Shown here: piece after piece, positions 1 through 10,257 of the stretch | Numbering within the stretch: the stretch's first letter is position 1 | Layout: every line of letters starts with the position of its first letter | DNA from: Mercurialis annua | Lineage: Eukaryota > Streptophyta > Magnoliopsida > Malpighiales > Euphorbiaceae | Direction: 5' to 3' | Length of the DNA stretch: 64,000 nt | Assembly (NCBI RefSeq): GCF_937616625.2 | Contig: NC_065574.1 | Coordinates: 7,752,501 to 7,816,500 of the forward strand | The notes under the pieces: generated by a model | Told to the model about the DNA's origin: nothing | What the model saw: the letters and a program-made list of their open reading frames with translations, nothing else | Databases searched by the model: none | Translations under genes and position numbers: made by a program

Positions 1-441
1 TTAAAAGTTTTCGATTACTTCAATTTAATTGATTCAATTAAATTAATAAAAAATCAATTTAATTATAGTTAAGAAAAGTCAAAATTTAGTAAATTAAATT
101 AACTTATTCTTTTAAATGTTTTTACCAGTTTAATTACCTAATTCAATTATTTTAATTTTATATTGTTAAAATCTTAATTAACTTAATTTTGGTTAATTTA
201 GTTAATTTGATCGATTCAGTTAAAGATATAATATAACTAGGTCGACGCCCACGTATTGCGCATGTATAAATTATTTTTAAAATTTTTTAATTATATTTTT
301 TTAAAGTTTTAATATGCAATATTATTTGAAATGTTTTAAAAGAAAGTTTGATTCTTTTTTTTACTATAAACGTATGGATTGTCTTCCGGGATTGTTTAAC
401 AATCGGTGTATAATAGTTTGAGAAATGTGATTTTATAATAT
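1..441. other. AT-rich intergenic DNA
   Basis: No open reading frame of note. Bases 1-230 are rich in variants of TTAATTTAGTTAATTTGATCGATTCAGTTAAA, split here by many AT runs. They resemble a decayed relative of the CGGTTTGGT-rich element at 57797-58207. This is resemblance only. Confidence 0.4.
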
Positions 442-450
442 TTATACTTT

Positions 451-1702
451 GGCCTAATTATTTAAAAAACCCCCATCTTGTAACATTTTTTCGTTTATAC
501 CCCGACCTAGGAAAAAATTCATTTGTACCCTTTTTTTGATTTTTCGTTTTTAACTCTACCCTAAAACACTAAATTGAACTTTTTTTCTTTAAAAAAAAGT
601 TTAAAATAGTCCTTCGTTTTTAACCTATATTCTAATTAGACTTTAATGTTATTATTAATACAAAAATACCTTCTTCTTTATAAAATTAAAATTATAATAA
701 TTATGAAATTTGTATTATCTATAAATAATTTTTAAACACAAAACCGTAAAATTATATAATTTTTTTTTTTAAAAAAAAACAATCGAATTCTCCGTTCGGA
801 GGAGGAGGAGCCCGCGGCTCCTCCTCCATGGAGGAGGAGCTGCTCCTCCTCCATGGAGGAGGAGCTGCTCCTCCTTGCTGTCAAGGAGGAGCAGATCGCT
901 CCTCCTTGCTGTCAAGGAGGAGCTGCTCCTCCTTGCTGTCAAGGAGGAGCTGCTCCTCCTTGCTGTCAAGGAGGAGCTGCTCCTCCTTGCTGTCAAGGAG
1001 GAGCAGATTGCTCCTCCTTACCTGCCAAGGAGGAGCGATCTGCTCCTCCCTGACATGGAAGGAGGAGCGATCTGCTCTTCCTTCCATGAAGGAGGAGCAG
1101 ATCGCTCCTCCTTGCTGTCAAGGAGGAGCGATCTGCTCCTCCTTGCTGTCAAGGAGGAGCAAATTGCTCCTCCTTACCTGTCAAGGAGGAGCGATCTGCT
1201 CCTCCCTGACATGGAAGGAGGAGCGATCTGCTCTTCCTTCCATGAAGGAGGAGCAGATCTGTGCTCCTCCTCCATGGAGGAAGAGCGGGTCGCTCCTTCT
1301 TTCGAGCGACCCGGAAAAAAATAAAAAAATAATTTTTTTTGTAAAAAAATTCGTAGCGATGTATAAATTGAAAGTGTACGGTGGTTTGTCGGAAATGTTT
1401 TTTTAATTTATTTAGTTTTTTTAATAAAAATTTAAATATAATTGATTTGTTGGATTTATTTAAACATTTTTAAAGTTGAAGGACTTATTTGTATTTTTTC
1501 AAACAGAAAAAAGATGATATAATCCTTCTATTTAATTATTTTTAATGTTTTCATCCTTAAATTAAATAAATTGTCAAAAAATAAAATTTTGGGGTACAGT
1601 TGAAAACGAAAAATCAAAAAAAGGGTACAAATGAATTTTTTCCTAGGTCGGGGTATAAACGAAAAAATATTACAAGGTGAGGGTTTTTTAAGTAATTAGG
1701 CC
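451..1702. mobile_element. Mutator-type MITE with internal palindromic array
   Basis: The ends are inverted (GGCCTAATTA at 451, TAATTAGGCC to 1702), and the inverted similarity extends about 200 bp inward on both sides. The element is flanked by an exact 9-bp duplication, TTATACTTT (442-450 and 1703-1711), which is the size made by Mutator-like transposases. It encodes no transposase, so it is non-autonomous. It is about twice as long as its relatives at 6083 and 58254 and three times as long as those at 15499 and 16830, because its centre holds the GC-rich array at about 797-1312. Confidence 0.85.
797..1312. repeat. GC-rich array of short palindromes
   Basis: About 20 alternations of GGAGGAGC and its complement GCTCCTCC. 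The core unit is about 27 bp: AAGGAGGAGC, a 1-5 nt loop (T, AGATC or GATCT), GCTCCTCCTT, then a spacer such as GCTGTC. Every unit can form a hairpin, and the loops AGATC and GATCT are complements of each other. Later units use the spacers TTACCTGTCAA and CTGACATGGAA, and a block of about 100 bp is duplicated (about 1010-1110 and 1165-1265). The open reading frames across this region on both strands are by-products of the repeat. Confidence 0.9.
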
Positions 1703-1711
1703 TTATACTTT

Positions 1712-2341
1712 AAGGATTTCATGTGTCAAAATAATGTTTCCTAACTCGAGCATATAATGTGGTCGTTGCAGTTTATGCTATAATTTATATAATTTTCACA
1801 ATTTTAATGAATTAATTATATATATTTAATATTGATAATGGTTTATCATATATATGTAAAACCAACAAACTTCAACTATTTCCGAGTAAGTTGATGTTCA
1901 AAATGATAATTGTACTAAACATCAATTATGTTCATATTCGGAGGAACTTGAATGCCGATGCTTGAGAATGGAAATAGGAAATTAATCCCAAAAAGCCTTG
2001 TACCTGTTTTTCTATTTTGGGAGCTTGCAAATATGTGATTGTTTTTATTTTATCTAGGTCAATTCAATTCCTCTATTACTATTACTAACAATGAAACTTC
2101 GAAGCTTTCCAGATTTTACCTTAAACATTAAATGTTCAAAAAATTATGGGTTTAAATTATAGTAACTCTGTAATTTACAAATTACAATTAACAAATTGAG
2201 TTTTCGAGAGGTACTTTATTTATCCACAAACAAAATTATCTAAACCTCCCAAGAACCCCAACTCTTCTCATCTTCTCCTTCTCAAAGGACATAACACAAA
2301 CAGAACACCTGCAAAAATCTTACATAATTCTCGTCAACACT
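1712..2341. other. Intergenic region, likely promoter and 5' UTR of the CobW gene
   Basis: AT-rich to about 2220. From about 2240 the sequence becomes C/T-rich and directly precedes the ATG at 2342, as in a plant promoter and 5' leader. No individual motif could be assigned safely. Confidence 0.4.
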
Positions 2342-5300
2342 ATGGCTTCTTCACTCTCTCTAGACTTAGCCACTACCTTCTTATCCTTCACTTCTCGCCG
2401 CCAAACCCCACTCTCCAGAGTTCCTACCACTGTTCTCCCTCTACTACTAAAACCCAAACAAAAATTATATCTCAAACCCACGCCGCTCTCTCTCTCTAGA
2501 ATTGTTTTTTCTAAACCTCTCCGCCGCAGGTTCTCCGTCTCTGCCGCTTCCTCCTCCGCCACTGCCGCCCCTCAGAGTGAGGATTCCGATTTGGCTACTA
2601 ATATTCCTCCTGATAATCGAATTCCTGCTACTATTATTACAGGGTTTTTGGGGTCTGGCAAGGTATAAATTTGTTTTTTTTAATATGTATAGAGATATTT
2701 GAGTGTTTTGTGTGAAACCCATTTGTAATTACTACTTGAATTGTCAGTGAAGAAATGAAATTTATTTGCTTTACATGTGGGTGTTGGGTATGCTTATTAG
2801 TTTCATATGTGGATAGGTTTTTGAGTAGGGATGCAAATTCTTTTGTAAAATCCGTTTCTATGTTGTTACGTTTTCGTTGAAATGTAAGCTAAAAGACCTC
2901 GGCTTTTATTGGTACTAAACTGTGTCTTAGTAGCTTGTGCTATTATAAAGCTTTATTTGTCAGCCTCTTCTGGAATTGGATTGTTAGTTGATGTCATTTT
3001 TGTTTTGCTGATGAGCAGACAACGTTACTTAATCATATATTGACTGCGGACCATGGGAAGCGAATAGCAGTGATTGAGAATGAGGTATAAATTATTTTTT
3101 ATATAATAGCATTTAGCATTTAAGTTTAGTATGTGTAGATGAGTAACTAGTAAAAAAAAGATGAGTAGTTAACTGTTATAATGTCAATTACAGTATGGTG
3201 AAGTCGACATTGATGGTTCTTTAGTTGCTGCAAAAACCACCGGAGCCGAGGACATTATTATGTTGAACAATGGTTGTCTGTGTTGTACAGTAAGGGGTGA
3301 TCTTGTGAGGATGATTGGTGAATTGGTTGATAAAAAGAGGGGGAACTTCGACCACATTGTTATAGAGACTACAGGTTAGAAACTAGTCAAAAAGTACGTA
3401 CATACACATGCAATGTTATTTATGTTTAGGGGAAACTGCTATGCGACATGATAATATTTACTGGAAATGGCTTGGCTAGCCTTTATGTTGTCTTACCTCC
3501 ATAATATTTACTATTATTTAAATTCATTGCATATGATGCTTGAGCTGTATTATAGTACAAAACTTATGTGCAATTTTACAGGGCTTGCAAATCCAGCACC
3601 GATCATTCAGACTTTTTATGCTGAGGATACGATTTTTAATGATGTCAAGTTGGATGGTGTTGTAACCTTAGTTGATGCTAAACATGCCACTTTGCATCTG
3701 GATGAGGTAAAGCCAAAGGGAGTGGTCAATGAGGCTGTGGAGCAAATTGCTTATGCTGACAGAATTATTTTAAATAAGGTACTTTCCTGATTAGCAGTAT
3801 ATTTGGTTTTAATACTTTGGCACAGTTTGTAGCATTGGCAGACTACTTTTCAAATCAATGCACTGGCTTATGGAACAGTTGATCTTACTTGTGGTTTCTA
3901 AATCTGCTGAGCACATGCTATTAACTTCACCTTGCTTTTATGATAATCACGCCAATGGTATGAAATGATACACGTGCTAATCTTGCAACCATATTTACTG
4001 CATAGTGGTTACATTTTGTAGGAATATCCAATTGAAAATATGGTGAATCTCTAATTTAGTTATTAAACATGCTGCATTGCACTAATTCTGACTGATGTAG
4101 TTCTATGTGTTTGCTACTAGACTGATCTCGTTGGTGAGAAAGAAATTGCTTCTTTGGTGCAGCGGATTGGGGTGAGCACCCTTGTTTTTCCCATCAAACC
4201 TTTATTCTATTGCTATCAACTTATCATATTTTGAGCACCTGCGCTTGATTCTCCCAAATGCAGAACATCAACCGCATGGCTCATTTGAAGCAAACACAAT
4301 TTGGAAAAGTTGACTTGGGTTACGTCCTTGGTATTGGAGGGTTTGATTTAGAGAGGTTAATTCTTCACACTAATTTCCTGTTCTTGATTTATATATATTA
4401 TTAAAATATTGAAATTTTTAGTTTTTAACTGTAAAATTGCTGTCCTTTTTTTTCCTATGGGATTTGATTCCTTATGTGTATCTCTTCATTTTCCTTTTGT
4501 TTTTGCATATTTGATTTGTTTGATGAAGAGCTGATTAGATGTGAGGAATTATGTGAAACTTGCCTGTTGAAGGGCTATAGATGGAGGAGGGGTTGGCTAA
4601 TGTTATCTGTTTTCTTCTCAGAATTGATAGTGCTGTAGATGCAGAGGCTGGAAAGGAAGATCATGCCAGCCATCATGATCACGAGCGCCACGACCACGGC
4701 CATGATCACGAGCACCATGATCACGACCACGACCATCATGGTAAATTTCTTTTTGCACAATCCTTTTTTATTTTAATGGTTTAATACCAGCTGCATTTAG
4801 TGTTATCTTTAAATTCTTGATAAATAAAACCATAACATACTGATTGGTGCTATCTAGTGAGTAGTGGCTGGCTGGAAAGTGTATTGTGTTTGATCAAGTA
4901 AACTAATATTCATGATTGTCCTTTGTCCATTTTTGCATTTTTACAGTGTGACAAACACATCCTAGGTTTGTTTATTTTTGGTATATCTGCTATTTTGTCA
5001 GACTTGCTAATTTTGGAATTTTTATAAATTAGAGGTGCCACTTTTCCTCTGGTTATTTTTTGAACTAATTAGAATATGTATGGATGCAATTTTGCAGAAC
5101 ATCATGATGATCACCATTCGCACGATCATACTCATGATCCCGGTGTTTCTTCAGTCAGCATAGTATGTGAAGGGATTTTAGATTTAGAGAAGGTTGGTTT
5201 TCTGTGTCTTGCATTCAAATTCTACACTGCATGTGTTTTCAAAAAACTCTAATTTTATGAGCTAATCTTGCCAAATGGCGTCAGCATTTGCTGTTGTTCT

Positions 5301-5725
5301 ACGGCTACTTTCAGGACTTGGCTTTTTTAGTTTTGATACTCTTGAAGTGTAAAAGAACTGATTTTTTTATAATGTTCGTCACTTGATGTTCTCAGGCCAA
5401 CATGTGGCTTGGTAATTTATTGATGGACCAAAGTGACGACATATACCGTATGAAAGGTCTTTTATGTGTTCAAGGCATGGATGAGAGATTTGTGTTTCAG
5501 GTAAGCTACCATTCTGGATATCTAGATTGCTTCCATTTTAAATGAATGTAATTTCTTGATTTACTCGAGTATGTTACTGTTTGACAGGGTGTTCACGACA
5601 TATTCCAAGGTTCACCAGATCGGTTGTGGGGCGAAGATGAACCCAGAATAAACAAGATTGTATTCATAGGGAAGAACTTGGATAAAGAAGAAATTGAAAA
5701 GGGTTTCAAAGCCTGCTTGCTGTGA
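2342..5725 (+). CDS. PTAC17: Plastid CobW/G3E-family GTPase (pTAC17-like)
   Basis: Ten exons: 2342-2662, 3019-3084, 3194-3374, 3582-3778, 4121-4171, 4264-4355, 4622-4740, 5098-5192, 5396-5500 and 5588-5725. All have GT-AG borders and keep one frame, giving 454 aa. Residues 1 to about 80 are Ser/Thr/Arg-rich with few acidic residues, like a chloroplast transit peptide. The G3E core follows: Walker A GFLGSGKTTLL (about 101-111, split by intron 1), VIENE, the metal-site CLCC (157-160), ETTG and NKTD. A His/Asp-rich stretch (about 315-360), spread over exons 7 and 8, separates the GTPase from the CobW C-terminal domain (GVHDIFQG). Family members are GTP-driven metal (zinc) chaperones. The Arabidopsis relatives At1g80480 (pTAC17) and At1g15730 are plastid proteins of similar length. 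The family call is firm; orthology to pTAC17 rather than its sister is inferred. Confidence 0.93.
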
Positions 5726-6073
5726 TTGCTAACTCAAAGTCCAATTATTGTATCTCATTACTTTGATAAAGTGATAACTGATGTATGTTAAAATTGATGA
5801 TAATATTTATAAATGATTTGTACACACTCAGAATAAAAACTATAGTTCATAATAATCATTGTGTATAAGCAGTCAATTGATGTGCTTCAATCATGTCAGT
5901 TAACCTGGTCTTTATGAGAAATGTTGGTTTGGTTCAGCTGCTCTTACAGAGTTACAGTTGATGCCTATAGTGGAAAGCTTATATGAGAAAACAAATTGTT
6001 ACTAAAAAATGGCTCAATTGTTTTAAAAATCATGAATATTAGTGTTAACACTGTTTCTGTGTCTACATTAGTA
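5726..6073. other. 3' flank of the CobW gene
   Basis: Presumed 3' UTR and spacer, ending at the TSD of the next MITE. A possible polyadenylation signal (AATAAA) lies at about 5832. No other feature seen. Confidence 0.4.
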
Positions 6074-6082
6074 TTTTTTATA

Positions 6083-6707
6083 GGCTTAATTTCTTAAAAA
6101 AACCCCACCTTGCACTTTTTTTTCGTTTATACCCTGACCTTGTAAAAACACCATTTGTACCCAATTTTGGGTTTTTATGTTTTATCCCTATCCAAAAGCA
6201 TTAAATTGTACTCTTTTCATTTAGAAAAGAGTTAAAACATACTTTTTTCTATTTTTAAAAACACAAATAAATCCTTAAACTTAAAAAATGATCAAATATA
6301 TCCAAATAATTAATTAATTTTTTTAATTATATAAAATAATAAAAAAATTAAAAAAATTATTATTATTTTTAATTTTTTTGTTAGAAATATTTTTTAAAAA
6401 ACTAAAAAAATTAAAAAAATAAACAAAAAATTCGGAATTATTTAAAAAAAAAAAAAAAATTATTATTTTTAATTTTTTGAAGAAGATGGTATTTTTGTAC
6501 TATTAATAACTTTAATATCTAATTAGTATATAAGTTAAAAATGAAGGATTGTTTTAAACTCTTTTTCAAATGAAAAGAGTACAATTTAATGCTTTTGGGT
6601 AGAGATGAAACATAAAAACTCAAAATTGAGTACAAATGGTGTTTTTATAAGGTCAGGGTATAAACGAAAAAAAAATACAAGGTGGGGTCTTTTTAAGGAA
6701 TTAAGCC
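6083..6707. mobile_element. Mutator-type MITE (same family as 451-1702)
   Basis: The ends are GGCTTAATT and AATTAAGCC, with long imperfect terminal inverted repeats. An exact 9-bp TSD, TTTTTTATA, lies at 6074-6082 and 6708-6716. The centre is AT-rich with no coding capacity. The element is 625 bp, the same length as the copy at 58254-58878. Confidence 0.88.
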
Positions 6708-6891
6708 TTTTTTATATGAAAACCGTTGGTATTAAAAGTTTATGTAAAACACTAGAATTGGTGATTTTTGAAAGCAATTAGGCCAAAAAAAGAACACCAA
6801 CTTTAGTTTCAGACATTGCAGCAGAACTCACCAACTCCTCCTCCATCTTCTCTCTCTACACTCTTTCATAACTTTCTCTCTCTAGTAAACC

Positions 6892-8001
6892 ATGGCAATC
6901 TGTTTCTTCTCACCCTTAAAGCCCCTCCCACTCTCCCCTTTCCCCCACACCACAAAATCCTCCCCTCTCCTCCGCTGCAACTTCTCTCTCCCCACCACCA
7001 TCACCACCACAACCGAACCCGAACCCGTTTTCACCTCCGTCAAGTCCTTCGCGCCCGCCACCGTCGCCAATCTGGGCCCCGGCTTCGACTTCCTCGGCTG
7101 CGCAGTCGACGGACTCGGTGACTTCGTATCCGTCACCGTCGACTCCTCAGTCCACCCGGGCGAGATATCAATTTCCGAGATCTCCGGAACTCATGCAAGT
7201 AAGAAACTTTCCAAAAACCCTTTATGGAACTGTGCTGGTATTGCTGCTATTGCCACCATGAAAATGCTTAATGTTAGATCAGTGGGTTTATCTTTGACTC
7301 TTGAAAAGGGTCTGCCTTTGGGTAGTGGGTTAGGGTCCAGTGCCGCCAGTGCCGCGGCGGCCGCGGTGGCGGTTAATGAGATTTTCGGTGGGAGATTGAG
7401 CGTTAAGGAGTTGGTTCTTGCTGGGTTAGAGTCTGAAGCTAAGGTGTCTGGTTACCATGCTGATAATATAGCACCAGCTATCATGGGTGGTTTTGTGTTG
7501 ATTCGGAATTACGAGCCCTTAGATTTGATGAGATTGGAGTTTCCTGAGGGGAAAGATTTGGTGTTTGTACTCGTGAGCCCGGATTTTGAAGCGCCTACTA
7601 AGAAAATGCGGGCTGCGTTGCCTACTGAGATTGGGATGCCTCATCATGTTTGGAATTGTAGTCAAGCTGGGGCGTTGGTGGCGTCTGTATTGCAGGGCGA
7701 TTTGGTTGGTTTGGGTAAGGCGTTGTCGAATGATAAGATTGTTGAGCCTAAAAGGGCGCCGTTGATCCCTGGAATGGAGGCTGTGAAGAAGGCTGCTATT
7801 GCTGCTGGGGCGTTTGGGTGTACTATTAGTGGAGCTGGGCCTACTGCTGTCGCAGTGATTGATAGTGAGGAGAAAGGGAAGGAGATTGGGGCGAAGATGG
7901 TGGATGCTTTTCTGCGAGAAGGGAACTTGAAAGCTGTGGCTACGGTGCAGAGGTTAGATAGAGTTGGTGCTAGACTTGTTGCTAGTGTTCCATATAGATG
8001 A
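6892..8001 (+). CDS. HSK: Homoserine kinase, plastid (GHMP kinase family)
   Basis: A single-exon gene of 369 aa. It phosphorylates L-homoserine to O-phosphohomoserine, the branch-point precursor of threonine and methionine, in the chloroplast stroma. Residues 1 to about 47 are a Ser/Thr/Pro-rich probable transit peptide. The mature part begins near SFAPATVANLGPGFDFLG (52-69), typical of homoserine kinases. The GHMP ATP-binding loop GLPLGSGLGSSAAS lies at 140-153, and the glycine-rich C-terminal motif GCTISGAGPTA at about 305-315. The ATG at 6892 (CCATGG context) is the first in frame after a C/T-rich leader. Arabidopsis HSK is also intronless and is DMR1, whose mutants accumulate homoserine and resist downy mildew. 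No defects seen. Confidence 0.96.
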   Translation: MAICFFSPLKPLPLSPFPHTTKSSPLLRCNFSLPTTITTTTEPEPVFTSVKSFAPATVANLGPGFDFLGCAVDGLGDFVSVTVDSSVHPGEISISEISGTHASKKLSKNPLWNCAGIAAIATMKMLNVRSVGLSLTLEKGLPLGSGLGSSAASAAAAAVAVNEIFGGRLSVKELVLAGLESEAKVSGYHADNIAPAIMGGFVLIRNYEPLDLMRLEFPEGKDLVFVLVSPDFEAPTKKMRAALPTEIGMPHHVWNCSQAGALVASVLQGDLVGLGKALSNDKIVEPKRAPLIPGMEAVKKAAIAAGAFGCTISGAGPTAVAVIDSEEKGKEIGAKMVDAFLREGNLKAVATVQRLDRVGARLVASVPYR

Positions 8002-10257
8002 CGAACTTTGTTTTGTTTTTGTTTTTTTAGCTTGTTCTCCTTTGTTTTGTTTCGTTTACCACTCTTCATTGGTTGGAATTTTTCTTGAAGATGCTTTCTA
8101 GGGGTAGATGGTAGTTTTGGAGAATGCAAAATGAGGAGGAACTGTAATCTAGTGTTTGCTGGATTTTCTAATGCCATTAATAAAAGGTTTCATCCCAAAT
8201 TCCAAAATGTTCATGATTAGCAAATATTTTCACTAGTGACCCTTGTGCTGGAAAATAAATGCCGATTCACTAGTTTATCCAACTAACACTTCGGTTCACT
8301 TTGTTGTTTTTTCAACCTCATTCAAGTATGCTTTGTTCTTTATTATTCCTGAAATGAAAGGATTTTATATTTCCAGGCAAAGATAGAAAGTATTTTCAGT
8401 AGCAGATGATTTAGCATATGCATGGGTGCAAATTGTATACTAATATTTATGAAATTTCATTATATATGCTATTTGGTAATATTGGAGTGAGTTGTTGCTT
8501 TGCACTTTGTAGTAAAAAAATTGAGCATAAGTTATAAAGTAGAGAGTTCTGCATCAGTCTTCTGTTAGCTATGTTGAATATATGTGGGTTTTAATTGTAA
8601 TGCCATTTTATTTATTTTCCTTATATTGTAAATTGTCCTTATTGTTAAAATGAGTTGGTGTTACACTAGAGTGATGATTTCAGGACTCTGCGTATTCCTC
8701 TCAAGAATAACAGTATACCTTTTGAAACATCAATTATACTTTCCAGCCATCTGCAGAATGTTTCATACATCTGCAAACAGACTCAATTTTCAAATATGCA
8801 TAACATTCTATACCACTCAGACTGGCTAAAATAAAATATGTAACAATCATTATTATTGGTGTATATTAAATATCCCAGGCTTATGTTTGATAGTTTGGTT
8901 TGACACCGCAAATCCATGGATACAGAAATTGTTTTGAAATCGGATTTGTCAAAGAAAACAGCAAAGATATCTTTTTCTTCTTTCATGGACTGATCATGCA
9001 AAACCTAACACTGCAGTGGGAAAGGAGTGAGTGTAGCTTTATCACAGTTATAAATTTGTTGTCAAACTTCATTCCAATATTTGTTTGTCATTTGAAGAGG
9101 ATGCGAGGCTTGACTTGTCTGGAAAGAATTTGGCTGTCCTGTTGAGGATCAAAGGCGTTGCATAATTAGCTTGATATGGTTTTAAGAAGAACTTCTGTTC
9201 TGTTTGAATATTTTTTATTTTTGAGATCGGAGAAAAATATTGGAAGATTATTGATTTATTTTTCTTTCAACTCAGCTTCTGCTAATCTGCAGACGGTTAC
9301 AAAGTGTTTTAACATAGAAAATCTATTTTAGAGGGCTCATCTCAAGAACAGGATTTCTCCGTATAAACACTTCAAATATTAGTTCCGATTCATATAGTGG
9401 ATCATTTTGAGCCCAAGGTATTATCTTTTCATCCTCTTTAGATACTTAGCTTTATTCCAACTGATTTCAGTTTTCTCTGTGATTCCTTCTAATGTCTTTT
9501 TGGTTTTTTGGGTGCGCGCGCGCATGCAGAGCTATCTTTATTAGGAAGTTAAAGATTGAATTCCAGCAAAAATCAACCGTTGACATCCGACTTAAAGGTG
9601 AAATATGCTTTCTTCTTGTCATCATTTCTTCTTCCTGTCTCGGAGTCATAAATTTGTGCTGTTTTTTTCTGTTTCGAGTTCCAGCTTTCTTTTGGGGGTA
9701 TTATCAGAAGAAAGCATTGCTTTCATTCTCATCATCAATCTGAATTATTTTGTTTCTAAAAGGTTCATGAAAATGACTCTTTTTGTTCTGATTTACTGGT
9801 AAGTGGTAATTGATGCCAATGTTTTAAATTGTGAACGGTAATGAGAATTTCTTAAGACCATTGCATCTAATTAATTAATAACTTATTTTTTAAGAGTTTT
9901 TAGAGTTTGATTTGTTTCTCTTTTTTCTTGCCTTTTTATTAACCAATTCTCATTCGTTTGAAGATGTTTTTCAGCAGTAAAGTGGTCTTAGAGAACATAA
10001 CAAAAAAGAAAATGTAACGCAGTGTTTGCTCACATTCTCTGTTCTATTTATGAAGTTAACACTCTCCAAAAAATCCTAATAATAAATTTTCATTCTTCAG
10101 TGTGGAGGAGAGCTCGAGTCAGATCACTTTCTAGTATTCCCCCAGAGAAATACGAAGGAAAATCTGAGTTTCTGGTCACTGAAGTTGTGATCTCATTACA
10201 TGTTAGTTCTCTTTAGCATTTACACCTCAAAGAAATGATTGAAGAACAGCACTGGAG
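8002..10257. other. Intergenic region between homoserine kinase and the TNL gene
   Basis: The first ~170 bp are probably the homoserine kinase 3' UTR. The rest holds only short chance frames. A GCGCGCGCGCATGC tract lies at about 9513-9526. The last few hundred bases are downstream of the minus-strand TNL gene and may include its 3' UTR. No further gene or repeat recognised. Confidence 0.4.

Noticed and set aside
797..1312. CRISPR-like array (palindromic repeats with short spacers)
   Set aside because: Spacers are only 6-10 bp and themselves repeated, there are no cas genes, and the setting is a plant nuclear MITE.
769..1406. Several overlapping open frames of 66-192 codons on both strands
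   Set aside because: They are produced by the GGAGGAGC / GCTCCTCC array, have repetitive composition in every frame, and no gene structure.
8700..9990. Short frames between homoserine kinase and the TNL gene
   Set aside because: All are under 85 codons, with no recognised motif, repeat or splice signal that would link them.
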